Positions 8,586-16,570 of a stretch of DNA of 64,000 nt are shown here, one piece after another. The notes beneath the pieces were generated by a model, which made no database searches, had not been told where the DNA came from, and saw only the letters and a program-made list of their open reading frames with translations. A program made the position numbers and the translations under genes. Source of the stretch: CAZCSK01 sp964501265. Its GTDB lineage: Bacteria; Actinomycetota; CADDZG01; JAHWKV01. Position 1 is the stretch's first letter. Every line of letters begins with the position of its first letter. The stretch covers positions 62,001 through 126,000 of the forward strand of contig CAZCSK010000002.1 in NCBI GenBank assembly GCA_964501265.1, in the 5' to 3' direction.

Positions 8586-10103
8586 TTAAATTCCGCACCA
8601 TGCCGTGCCCACGCCGCGCTGCTTAGTGCGCTCGAGGTTGTCGGGATTGGGTGGCTTGTGGATACCCAGCAGGGCTGAGGTTAGGGGTTTGGCAGGGTCG
8701 AGCAATATGTCGAGCGCCGCGTGGACATGACGATCGGTGACTTTGATCGGAGTACGGTCGCCGACATTGCCGTTGGGCGATTCGTCGACGAGCGCCACCA
8801 ACGAAGCGCGACGCAGCAACTCTTTGATGAAGCTGGCGGTAACTCCTTCGGTGCGATCAATCACCGATTCCGTGTCTTTAAGCTGCAAATCGAGACCCTT
8901 CGCGTAAACGTCGATAAGACGGCGACGACTCTCGGCGTCGGGAACGTCAAGCTCGATGGCCTGGTCGATTCGTCCGGGCCGGGCGGCGAGGGCCTTTTCC
9001 AGACTTTCGGCTCTGTTAGATGTGCAAACGAACAGGACATCGACGTCCTCTTTCATTCCGTCCATTGCGTCGAGCAGGTTGAACAGTGCAGAGCCTGCAT
9101 TGCCCGCGTTGCTACGATCTTCTGCAATCAAATCGACGTCGTCGAGAACGACGATTGCGGGTGCGAGCTCACTCAACAGGCCGCTGATGACTTTCATCTG
9201 ATGCATACTGCCGCCGGTCAAGACAAACAATGTTGCGTCTTTTAGTCGTGAGGACAAATAGCGGATGGTGTGAGTCTTACCAGTTCCGGGGGGGCCGTAC
9301 AGAAGGAGTCCGCGCTTCAAGTGTCGACCAGCGGCCCTCAGCCGGTCGGCGTGCTCGCCGATGCCAATCGCGTGCGACTCAACAGCTTCGAGTACGCCGG
9401 GTCGAAGGATGAGCTGCTCGCGGCTGACGTGCGGACGTGGTTGAAAATCGATCGACGTTATGTTGCCGGCGCGGTCGAGGTTTAGCTTTAGCGACTTTCC
9501 ACGGTAAGGGTCGTGCGCTGGCATCCGCTCACGGATGGCCGCGAGAAACGCCTGTGCCGCCTCAACCGATGTGGTCTTAACTTCGATAGCCAGGTGCCTT
9601 GGGTTGGAGAGCTTGTCCTCACTCACAAGTCGGACCCACGCAACGATTCGATCTTCTCCCCATTTTGCCAGCAGAAGACCTGAACGTACACATGCCATTG
9701 AGATATCAGGCCCAGCCGGGAGGTTGACGTAGTCGATTGGGCCTAAATCGAGGTCGGGGGTGATTAGCAACTCGGCCAGGCTCGGAACCACAAGATTTTG
9801 CATGGGCACTCCGCGGAGCGAAGCATCGTTACCTTGTTCCTTGATAAACGAGTCGAGTGCAGCGTGGACGCTGATGTGGCGCCAGCGGTCGAACTTGGTG
9901 GTAATGGTTGGTACATCGTCAAGTATCTCGTCGGCCACTCCAAGGTGCGCGCGCACAAGCTCCCGGACGGGCGATGTGCCGAGGCTTTGTGACCCGTTAG
10001 AATGGCTGGGCTTTGGGGCAACGCCGTTGGTCAAACCGTTGTTCTCGCCGGAAACGGCTCCCTGCTTGGCAGGTTTCTTCTTCTGGTCTATTTCTGTTCT
10101 CAC
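8586..10103 (-). CDS. AAA+ ATPase with C-terminal GVGTAWCGI tail (copy 3)
   Basis: This 505-residue protein is the first gene of the minus-strand run and the longest of the three ATPases. An extra hydrophilic N-terminus of about 40 residues (Lys, Asn and Ser rich) precedes the shared domain. The AAA core has GPPGTGKT, VVLDDVDLIAED, TSNRAE and RPGRIDQ. It ends LERTKQRGVGTAWCGI. The GTG start at 10103 has AAGGAG seven bases upstream. It is divergent from the GntR gene at 10194, across a 90-base region that holds a candidate operator, so the regulator may control it. Function is unknown; chaperone or remodelling activity is the usual role for this ATPase class. Confidence 0.85.
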   Translation of the reverse strand: MRTEIDQKKKPAKQGAVSGENNGLTNGVAPKPSHSNGSQSLGTSPVRELVRAHLGVADEILDDVPTITTKFDRWRHISVHAALDSFIKEQGNDASLRGVPMQNLVVPSLAELLITPDLDLGPIDYVNLPAGPDISMACVRSGLLLAKWGEDRIVAWVRLVSEDKLSNPRHLAIEVKTTSVEAAQAFLAAIRERMPAHDPYRGKSLKLNLDRAGNITSIDFQPRPHVSREQLILRPGVLEAVESHAIGIGEHADRLRAAGRHLKRGLLLYGPPGTGKTHTIRYLSSRLKDATLFVLTGGSMHQMKVISGLLSELAPAIVVLDDVDLIAEDRSNAGNAGSALFNLLDAMDGMKEDVDVLFVCTSNRAESLEKALAARPGRIDQAIELDVPDAESRRRLIDVYAKGLDLQLKDTESVIDRTEGVTASFIKELLRRASLVALVDESPNGNVGDRTPIKVTDRHVHAALDILLDPAKPLTSALLGIHKPPNPDNLERTKQRGVGTAWCGI

Positions 10104-10116
10104 CCAAAGGCTCCTT

Positions 10117-10149
10117 TAAGTTAAGGGATTGCCGAAGTGTAACTCAAGG
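10117..10149. promoter_or_regulatory. candidate GntR operator region
   Basis: The short divergent region between AAA copy 3 and the GntR gene contains TAAGTTAAG at 10117-10125 and GAAGTGTAACTCAAGG at 10134-10149. The second word matches 13 of 16 bases at 50891-50906, next to the other GntR gene, which also carries TAAGTTAAG. Both sites lie just upstream of a divergent regulator, as expected for autoregulation. The match was found by eye and binding is inferred. Confidence 0.4.
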
Positions 10150-10158
10150 CGAAAGTTC

Positions 10159-10186
10159 TTGCAAGTCTTAGCCAAACAATTATAAT
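10159..10186 (+). promoter_or_regulatory. sigma70-type promoter of the GntR gene
   Basis: TTGCAA at 10159-10164 and a perfect TATAAT at 10181-10186 are separated by 16 bases. The start codon follows 7 bases after the -10 box with no ribosome-binding site, so the mRNA is probably leaderless. Confidence 0.7.
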
Positions 10187-10193
10187 AATTCCC

Positions 10194-11054
10194 ATGAAGG
10201 CTCCCAAAAAACCCCCATCCGGCTCCCCGGACCAGCCTGAAAACGAGGGGAAGGTGCTTCGCCCCCGGAGTGGTCAGGAGCGCCTGAGCCAAACAGCCAG
10301 GGTCTATGGCGAGATCCGAAGACGAATCCTTCATCTTGAGCTGCTTCCCTCGGCAACCTTTACAGAGGGAGATATTGCAAAGGACCTGCAGGTCAGCAAA
10401 ACCCCCGTCAGGGAGGGCCTCTTGCTCCTGGCTTGGGAAGGACTCATCATTCCCAAGGCAGGAAGTGGATACGCGGTTTCATCGATTAGATTGAAGGATG
10501 CCCGACACGCCTTGCAACTTTGGCGGCTTTTAGCAACGGAAGCCGCTCGGCTGGCTGCCGCCAGACGGGTGCGTCCCGAGCTTGTTCAGGGATTAGAGAA
10601 TGCTCTAGAGATTTTCAAGTCGTCAGAAACTAGTCCCGGCGCCGGCTGGCCCGACGCCTATTTCCAGGTAAATAATCTCATTGCCCTAGTTGCCGACAAT
10701 GTCCCAATGATGACTGTCTTCTTTCGACAGTTTTTTCTCATTGAACGACTTATTCGACTGGCCCACAGCTTGGCCGAGGAGCCCCTTGCAGTTCCACCTT
10801 CGATAGAAAATGTCGTCAAAGCGATCGTTGCTGGAGATCCGACCGAAGCATCAAAGTCGATCTATGACCACATCTCGGAGGTGGAAGAAACAATTCTAAA
10901 GGCGCTTGTGGCAAGTCCCGCTTTTCAGGACGTGGACCTCGGCGAGATTCTCCGGGAGCGTGAGGAGCGTTCTGCAATGTTGAACGAAGCTCTCCGACAG
11001 CGGAAGGCGGATGTTGACGCCGGTACTGACAAGTCCAAGGCTGGCGAGAAATAG
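10194..11054 (+). CDS. GntR-family regulator, FCD type
   Basis: This 286-residue transcription factor has an N-terminal winged helix (about residues 30-95; VYGEIRRRILHLEL, FTEGDIAKDLQVSKTPVREGL) and an all-helical FCD ligand-binding domain behind it. FCD regulators usually respond to small organic acids, amino acids or sugars. ATG 10194 is supported by the promoter ending at 10186. It diverges from the AAA ATPase operon. Its last 200 bases have a near-identical, broken copy at 56344-56548. What follows it on the plus strand is a decayed ABC-exporter tail, suggesting it once preceded an exporter gene. Confidence 0.88.
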   Translation: MKAPKKPPSGSPDQPENEGKVLRPRSGQERLSQTARVYGEIRRRILHLELLPSATFTEGDIAKDLQVSKTPVREGLLLLAWEGLIIPKAGSGYAVSSIRLKDARHALQLWRLLATEAARLAAARRVRPELVQGLENALEIFKSSETSPGAGWPDAYFQVNNLIALVADNVPMMTVFFRQFFLIERLIRLAHSLAEEPLAVPPSIENVVKAIVAGDPTEASKSIYDHISEVEETILKALVASPAFQDVDLGEILREREERSAMLNEALRQRKADVDAGTDKSKAGEK

Positions 11055-11084
11055 CTGGGGCCCACTCGTCTGCAGGGTTGGGTT

Positions 11085-11243
11085 TCGTCGTTTCATCGCG
11101 CATCGGGTTAGCACTGCGCGCGGACCGGGTGATTCTCCTGGAGCATGGCCGCGTCGTCGACGATGGTCCCCCAAAGGCTTTATTGCGAGAGAACGGATCA
11201 TTTGCTAAATGGGCAGCTTCGTCCCAAGCCGTGGCAGGCTGAG
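11085..11243 (+). pseudogene. remnant of an ABC exporter C-terminus
   Basis: The stretch that reads F-I-A-H-R-V-S-T-A, then after a short deletion RVILLEHGRVVDDGP-like codons, and ends ATGGGCAGC...GGCTGA, aligns with the last 50 codons of the ABC exporter ending at 54444. Near 11120, where the intact gene has ACTGCGCTGAGCACGGACC, four to five bases are missing, which breaks the frame. Nothing upstream matches the rest of an ABC gene, so only the 3' end survived. Confidence 0.8.
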
Positions 11244-11257
11244 GCCCCCGCCCAACC

Positions 11258-12145
11258 TCACACGCTCGGGGTCACGCGAACCGGCTTTCCAGAACTCAGG
11301 GCAAGTCCGATTCCGAGTACCAGCAGGAGGCCACCTGCGAAAACCAACCTTCGAGGGATCTCCCCGAATAACAATGCAGCGATCAACGCTGACCCGATCG
11401 GCTCTCCCATGGTTGCAGCCGCCACCTTCCAAGCTTCCAGATCGCCCAACGCAAAGTTGAACGTTGTGTGCCCCAACAGTTGGGGTCCAACTCCAAGCAA
11501 AACAATTGCAAGCCAGGTTCCGGGCGTGAACCCGGTTAGGGCAACTCCGCCGAGAGTGGCAGTCGCCAACAGAAAAAGTGTGCAGGCGCCGTAAGCGACG
11601 GCAGCGTACGTGAGGATTGAGACACGAGGCCGAACGAGCCTTCCCACAAGCAAATAGGCCGCCGCCGCAATCGCACCGGCAAGGGCAAGGAGATTCCCGG
11701 TCGCGGCGTTGCCCGAAGTCCCGGTACCCGCCACACCAACCATCGCTCCCCCGCCCACAGCAAGACAGATCCCAAGCCAACCACGACGAGAGAGCCGATC
11801 GCCCACGACGACTGAAAACAGCGCGACCCAGAGGGGGTGCGATGTCACTAGAAAGGCGCTAGCAGCAATTGTCGTCAGGTCAATTGAGGCGATCCAGGTA
11901 CCAAAGTGAACGGATAGAAACAGGCCAGAGAGCATCATCAGCAGCCAGTCCCGGCGCTCGATTGAGATGAGTTCCTGTCTCCTCCTGACCGCCGCAAGAG
12001 GAAGCACAACCGCGGTCGCTATTGCAGTTCTCCAAAATGCAATCGCCAACGGAGGGGCTTCGGTAGCAAGACGTGTCAACGGTCCGCCCCATGACACCAC
12101 CAGCACGCCACCGACAAGAAGAAGGTTGGTTCGACTGCGGTTCAA
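11258..12145 (-). CDS. DMT-superfamily permease (EamA type)
   Basis: A 295-residue inner-membrane protein with about ten predicted membrane helices in two similar halves, as in EamA/RhaT-type drug/metabolite transporters. PLAIAFWRTAIAT and LLGVGPQLLGHTTFNFAL resemble the family's repeated positions. These carriers often export amino acids, metabolites or drugs; the substrate here is unknown. It sits 14 bases after the ABC exporter gene on the same strand and is probably co-transcribed. The assigned start is a TTG without an evident ribosome-binding site, so the exact N-terminus is uncertain. Confidence 0.85.
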   Translation of the reverse strand: MNRSRTNLLLVGGVLVVSWGGPLTRLATEAPPLAIAFWRTAIATAVVLPLAAVRRRQELISIERRDWLLMMLSGLFLSVHFGTWIASIDLTTIAASAFLVTSHPLWVALFSVVVGDRLSRRGWLGICLAVGGGAMVGVAGTGTSGNAATGNLLALAGAIAAAAYLLVGRLVRPRVSILTYAAVAYGACTLFLLATATLGGVALTGFTPGTWLAIVLLGVGPQLLGHTTFNFALGDLEAWKVAAATMGEPIGSALIAALLFGEIPRRLVFAGGLLLVLGIGLALSSGKPVRVTPSV

Positions 12146-12159
12146 GGGGACATACAGGC

Positions 12160-14007
12160 TTACCGCCGAGTCGCCCCTCCCAGATATGCCTCGGCCTGAA
12201 GAGTGAAGAGTTCGGCGTAAAGGCCGTCGACTTCCATCAGCTCCTCATGGGTCCCATTCTCTGTCACGCGTCCTCGTTCTAGGACATAAATACGATCGGC
12301 CGATCTTACGCTCGAGAAGCGGTGCGAGATCAATAGGACAGTGCGGCCCGCATAAAGCGATCGGATGGTCGCAAACAGCTCATGCTCGGCACGGGGGTCG
12401 AGAGCTGCTGTTGGCTCGTCGAGCACAACAAATGGAGCGTCCCTGAAAAATGCGCGAGCAAGCGCGATGCGCTGCCACTGGCCGATCGATATATCGGATC
12501 TGCCGAACTCCTTACTCAGAACCGTCTGAAGGCCTTCAGGCAATTCTTCCAAAAAGCCTGCTCCGGCTGTTCGGGCCGCATTCTGGATGGCTACGATGTC
12601 GTCCGCGCGGCTATATCGGCCCATCGAAATGTTTTCAGAGGCCTTTAATTGGTAGCGCACGAAGTCCTGGAAAATTACCGCCACAAACTCTCGAAGTTGT
12701 TCGGGATCCAAGTCCTGAGTGTCAAGACCGTCCCACATGATCTTTCCCTGGTCGGGCTGATAGAGCTGGCATAGGAGTTTTGCAAGAGTGGTCTTGCCAG
12801 ATCCGTTTTCGCCAACAAGCGCGACTATCTCTCCGGCATTTATGTTCATGGAGACGTCATCCAAAGCCAGTTTTTCGCTACCCGGGTACGTGAAACTGAC
12901 GTGATCTACAACAAGGCGTTGGAAAGGTGTTATCACACTAACTTTGGGAGTCGATAGGCGCGGTGGAGCGAGGGCAACAAAAGCCACGTAGTCCTGGAGG
13001 ATTAGGGCCGACTGATAGAGTCCGTTGATCCCACCCAATGCCGATTGAAACTGTGAGCGGAGTTGCTGGATTGCGTACATTGCGGCAGTAGCGCCTGCTG
13101 GGGTAACCGTTCCCGCGAGCAGCAACCAAAGCAGGAAGCCAAGGGTGGCGCCGTTAAGCGTTCCCGCGGCGGCGGTAGCCCCCAGGGATCGCACTTCTTG
13201 GCGTCGGTTGAGTTGCCGCTGCTCGGCGATCCAAGTATTGAAGAGCTCGTTGTATCTAGCTCGAAGGGCTGGAGCAAGACCGAAGGCTCGGACCTCCTTG
13301 GCGGGGTCGCGCCCGATTAGCAGGTTGCGAAAATAGTGACGCTCTCGTACGTCCTGGACCAAGCGAATGTTCAGCGCATAGGTCTTTCGGGCGTTTTTCA
13401 TCCCGGCCAGCCAAACAGGGAGTCCGGAGACGCCGACCAAAGCGACCAGAACAGGATTAATGGCGAACAAGGCGGCGCCAATGGCTACCAGACCGAAACC
13501 TGCCCCGATGATCGAGATGATGCTGCGAACCGCCATGAGTGCGCCCATAGGGGAAGCCGCCCTTTGGAGGAGGTTGTAGAAAGCGGGATTCTCGAAAGAT
13601 GCCAAATCAACCGAGGTAGCCACATCTAGAATTCTGGAATCGGTTGCCTGCTCTACCTTGTATGTCAAAACCGAATTAATGACGCTTTGGATCGATCGTA
13701 CGAGTTTCATTGCAGCGCCGATTGCCAGAACGGGCGCCACTTTGCCGAGGACCGAAATAATCGGTTCATGCGAGCCGGCGGCAGCCAGAACGGCGCTGGC
13801 TGCCCCTCGAACGGCTATCACTTGGGCTGCGACGCCCGTGGCCATGACCAGTTCGATCGCGGTGCTTAAAACAAAGCGGCCTGGCCCTGCTTTCCAGACG
13901 ATTCCAAACGAGGTCTTGAGAAGACGGGGAAGAGCTCGCAGGGCCCTACGTTCTTCCGTCCCGAACCGTCCAGCCCATAACATCTCATGTTGCATCCTTC
14001 TACTCAA
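12160..14007 (-). CDS. ABC exporter, fused membrane and ATPase domains, NisT-like
   Basis: A 615-residue half-transporter with six membrane helices (about residues 40-330) followed by an ATPase: Walker A VGENGSGKTT near 408-417, signature SIGQWQR and Walker B FVVLDEP. The segment LASFENPAFYNLLQRA is characteristic of the NisT/SpaT class that exports modified peptides, although close relatives move other cargo. The signature SIGQW replaces the usual LSGGQ, which is common in that class. The start is TTG 14007 or an ATG slightly downstream. It shares a 70-base divergent region with the SBP at 14078, which contains a run of eight G. With the DMT permease it forms an export pair of unknown cargo. 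Confidence 0.88.
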   Translation of the reverse strand: MSRRMQHEMLWAGRFGTEERRALRALPRLLKTSFGIVWKAGPGRFVLSTAIELVMATGVAAQVIAVRGAASAVLAAAGSHEPIISVLGKVAPVLAIGAAMKLVRSIQSVINSVLTYKVEQATDSRILDVATSVDLASFENPAFYNLLQRAASPMGALMAVRSIISIIGAGFGLVAIGAALFAINPVLVALVGVSGLPVWLAGMKNARKTYALNIRLVQDVRERHYFRNLLIGRDPAKEVRAFGLAPALRARYNELFNTWIAEQRQLNRRQEVRSLGATAAAGTLNGATLGFLLWLLLAGTVTPAGATAAMYAIQQLRSQFQSALGGINGLYQSALILQDYVAFVALAPPRLSTPKVSVITPFQRLVVDHVSFTYPGSEKLALDDVSMNINAGEIVALVGENGSGKTTLAKLLCQLYQPDQGKIMWDGLDTQDLDPEQLREFVAVIFQDFVRYQLKASENISMGRYSRADDIVAIQNAARTAGAGFLEELPEGLQTVLSKEFGRSDISIGQWQRIALARAFFRDAPFVVLDEPTAALDPRAEHELFATIRSLYAGRTVLLISHRFSSVRSADRIYVLERGRVTENGTHEELMEVDGLYAELFTLQAEAYLGGATRR

Positions 14008-14077
14008 CTGGCCAGGGCCTTTCTCTTGGGGGGGGCGCGTGCGCGCTTCACCAACATATCAGGGAGACTTGGAGTTC

Positions 14078-15850
14078 ATGAAAACACTAAACGTCAAGAA
14101 ACGGGCGAACTGGTCCACCAAATTTCTTCCGATTATCGCGGGGGCTTTGCTGATCAGTTTCTTGGCAGTCGTCGTTCTTCCTTCAACGCTAAGGCATCAA
14201 AAAGTCCAAACCACAGAGACCCCCGAATACGCGCCAGTCACCAGCGACGATAACCAGGGTTCCGGTCAAGGGGGCAACGTCTCTTCGTTTGGCCTTCGGA
14301 GCGGCAGGGGCATTTTGGGTGAAGGGCCAGCTGCCGAGCCGGGAGCCTCCGGCGGAGGCATCGTCCTTGGCAAGAATCAGAGCACGAAGAAGTGCGTTGG
14401 CAATCCGCCCAGACAAACCGAAGACCGCCTATCGCCGCCATGCGTCGCGTTCTTCGGTGGAGACAACTTCGGCACCACCTATCAGGGAGTCACGAAAGAG
14501 GAGATCCAGGTGCTCTATTACCTGGAAGGCTCCACCTACAACAACAATAATGTTGAATCGCCTCAGTCCCCAGTCGATACCTATTTCGACCTCGGTAAGC
14601 CGCCGACGCCCAATGAGTATTTCGTTCTCAAGTACTTACGCGGCTGGCAGAAATTTTTCAACGATCGGTTCCAAACGTATGGCCGGACGGCTCATTTCCA
14701 TGTTTACTTTGCTAATCGAAGCCTGACAACTCCTGAGAAAAGAAGGCAGGACGCAGAGGACAATTTCTCAAGGATCAAGCCGTTCGCCGTCGTTTCGTCG
14801 ATTAGTAGAAACGGCTCCGCCTATTTGAAAGCGATGGCACAGAAAGGAGTCATCGGCTTCACGTCCAATCGAGGAATCTCGGCCGAACAATTTCGCAGTT
14901 TTCCGGGCCTACAGTGGGGATATCGTCCTTCGATAGAGGAGCAAGCGAACCTCTTTGCCGACTTCGTCTGTAGAAAAGTTGTTCCGTACCCAACGAGTTT
15001 CAGTGGAAACCTTCTTGAAAACAGTAAGCCCCGACGCTTGGGTCTGTTGTATTCAACCGATCCAACTCGATTGGAACTCGGTCCCCTAAAGGACGCGATA
15101 AAGGCAGCCATCGACGGTTGCGGCGGCGCATTCGTAGATGAGCAGACTTTTCCAAATGCTTACTGCACTGAGACTTGCAACAACAATAATGCCGGATTTG
15201 CGATGGCGAGTTTCAGAGAAAAAGGGGTTACGACCGTGATATGGCCAGGAGGATACGAAACCACCAATACGCAGGCTGCCTCCGCAATCTCGTATCGTCC
15301 CGAGTGGATTCTCGCCGGAGACGGCACTCAAGAAGGCAACTCCGCCGGCAAATACCAAGAGCCTTCTGAATGGGCAAACGCCTGGATCGTAACCAGCGTC
15401 ACCAAAGTGACCCAGTACGAGGAGGAAACATGTTATCTCGCGTACAAGGACGTCGATCCGGATGAAGCGTCATTCATCAATATCAAGCTACACGCCTGCG
15501 GCTTCTATGACAGCACGCGCCAGTTGTTCACCGGCATTCAAGTAGCAGGCCCCCGGGTCTCACCCGCCGCAATCGACAAAGGGTTTCACGCCATTCCCGC
15601 GATTGCCAGTACGGACCCAAAAACCCCGGCCTGTTTCTATCGACCCAGCGACTACACGTGCATCAAGGACTCCATTGCAGAATGGTGGGATTCGAGCGGG
15701 CCCGATCCAACGACTCGAGAAAATACGCCGGGACCCGGTTGCTGGCGTCTAACCCATAGCGGTAAGCGTTACCTGTCGCAGGCTTGGCCGGACGGCGACG
15801 TTTTGAACTTAAGAAATAGAAACGAAGACGGCTGTAACGGCTACCAGTAG
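14078..15850 (+). CDS. membrane-anchored substrate-binding protein, subfamily B
   Basis: I place the start at ATG 14078, behind AGGGAGACTTGGAG, which gives 590 residues. The open frame extends further upstream only because it overlaps the divergent ABC gene. An N-terminal anchor (FLPIIAGALLISFLAVVVLPSTL) leads into TTETPEYAPV, the subfamily B signature, and a Gly-rich linker. Then come CVGNPPRQTEDRLSPPC and GTTYQGVTKEEIQV. The cleft motif is GVTTVIWPGG with YRPEWILAG. Near the end are ACFYRPSDYTCIKD and GCW, probable disulphide positions. The MazF pair on the other strand lies directly downstream, between this SBP and the next. Confidence 0.8.
   Translation: MKTLNVKKRANWSTKFLPIIAGALLISFLAVVVLPSTLRHQKVQTTETPEYAPVTSDDNQGSGQGGNVSSFGLRSGRGILGEGPAAEPGASGGGIVLGKNQSTKKCVGNPPRQTEDRLSPPCVAFFGGDNFGTTYQGVTKEEIQVLYYLEGSTYNNNNVESPQSPVDTYFDLGKPPTPNEYFVLKYLRGWQKFFNDRFQTYGRTAHFHVYFANRSLTTPEKRRQDAEDNFSRIKPFAVVSSISRNGSAYLKAMAQKGVIGFTSNRGISAEQFRSFPGLQWGYRPSIEEQANLFADFVCRKVVPYPTSFSGNLLENSKPRRLGLLYSTDPTRLELGPLKDAIKAAIDGCGGAFVDEQTFPNAYCTETCNNNNAGFAMASFREKGVTTVIWPGGYETTNTQAASAISYRPEWILAGDGTQEGNSAGKYQEPSEWANAWIVTSVTKVTQYEEETCYLAYKDVDPDEASFINIKLHACGFYDSTRQLFTGIQVAGPRVSPAAIDKGFHAIPAIASTDPKTPACFYRPSDYTCIKDSIAEWWDSSGPDPTTRENTPGPGCWRLTHSGKRYLSQAWPDGDVLNLRNRNEDGCNGYQ
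15833..15843 (+). repeat. 11-base direct repeat flanking the MazF pair (left copy)
   Basis: TGTAACGGCTA, in the last codons of the SBP gene, recurs at 16512-16522 on the far side of the toxin/antitoxin pair. It may mark the ends of an inserted segment, or be chance. Confidence 0.4.
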
Positions 15851-15855
15851 CTCCG

Positions 15856-16167
15856 TCAGCAGGCCATCACCTTGTTCATCGACTGGCAAAACTCGCTCCA
15901 CCGACCGCGTGCGACCAGGCCCGCTCGGCGAAGCAGCCGGTCGACCGGGATGAGTTGGATATTGTCCAGACTTGCCGCTGAACCGTCCCGCACGCCTTCG
16001 GAGCGCCCGAGGAGAACCTCCGTCGGGATGCCTCGTACCGTCGTTGTTATCGGCGCGACTAGAACCCGGGTAAGCCGAGGGGCAATGCTAGCTCGCGTGA
16101 GGATTACGACTGGTCGAATCTTGTCGAGATCCGCCCACCAGACTTGCCCGTGACCGAGGCCCTCCAC
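15856..16167 (-). CDS. MazF/PemK-family toxin (endoribonuclease)
   Basis: A 103-residue protein with the MazF fold signature: GQVWWADLDKIRPVVILTRASI at the N-terminus and VLVAPITTTVRGIPTEVLLG in the middle, then SAASLDNIQLIPVDRL. These toxins cleave mRNA at short sequences and are held inactive by a neighbouring antitoxin. The GTG start at 16167 lies 8 bases after the antitoxin stop, so the two are one operon. It converges on the SBP ending at 15850. Confidence 0.9.
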   Translation of the reverse strand: MEGLGHGQVWWADLDKIRPVVILTRASIAPRLTRVLVAPITTTVRGIPTEVLLGRSEGVRDGSAASLDNIQLIPVDRLLRRAGLVARGRWSEFCQSMNKVMAC

Positions 16168-16175
16168 CGCTTCAC

Positions 16176-16451
16176 CTAGCGCCGACGTCGCCTGGCGGCG
16201 AGGCGCGTGACCGAAGCAGGTATACGGCCTTCATAAGGAAGGTCCGGACCGGGAGCGGCCACCCAGGCGACTTCAAGGTCGTCATCGTAGGGATTAGCCG
16301 TCAGCGCGGCGAGTTCGAGTTCAGCTTCGAGATCTGTAATCAGCGCGCTAAGGGCCCGGTCAATAATCTGGCTGTCGACAACACGCAGCATAGTCCGGCA
16401 CTTAGCAAGTCTTTCTGCATCGACAGTCGTCGAGATTCGCGCGCGCCTCAT
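16176..16451 (-). CDS. antitoxin of the MazF pair
   Basis: A 91-residue protein with a ribbon-helix-helix-like N-terminus (RARISTTVDAERLAKCRTML) and an acidic C-terminal part (ITDLEAELELAAL, YDDDLEVAW), the usual layout of a DNA-binding antitoxin whose tail binds the toxin. It ends in an Arg run. ATG 16451 is followed downstream by mazF. The A/T-rich stretch ACATAGTATGG about 20 bases upstream may contain the -10 box and the autoregulatory site. Confidence 0.78.
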   Translation of the reverse strand: MRRARISTTVDAERLAKCRTMLRVVDSQIIDRALSALITDLEAELELAALTANPYDDDLEVAWVAAPGPDLPYEGRIPASVTRLAARRRRR

Positions 16452-16511
16452 GCCACAAAGCGTACCATACTATGTAGCATGACTTGATCGGGATCCGCAG
16501 AACCAAGAGCT

Positions 16512-16522
16512 TGTAACGGCTA
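16512..16522 (+). repeat. 11-base direct repeat flanking the MazF pair (right copy)
   Basis: TGTAACGGCTA, identical to 15833-15843. Together they bracket the toxin/antitoxin pair, as a short recombination or target-site repeat would. Confidence 0.4.
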
Positions 16523-16570
16523 GCGGCAGGACCGGCAGTCTATAGGGTTAATCGGTGACACAATGGGCGG

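Noticed and set aside
5736..10103. AAA+ proteins as proteasome-activating (Mpa/ARC) ATPases
   Set aside because: No coiled coil, no OB domain and no HbYX-type end are visible; the tail ends Cys-Gly-Ile.
13658..14077. 140-codon N-terminal extension of the SBP at 14078
   Set aside because: It overlaps the divergent ABC exporter gene, is unlike the starts of the paralogues, and ATG 14078 has a good ribosome-binding site.
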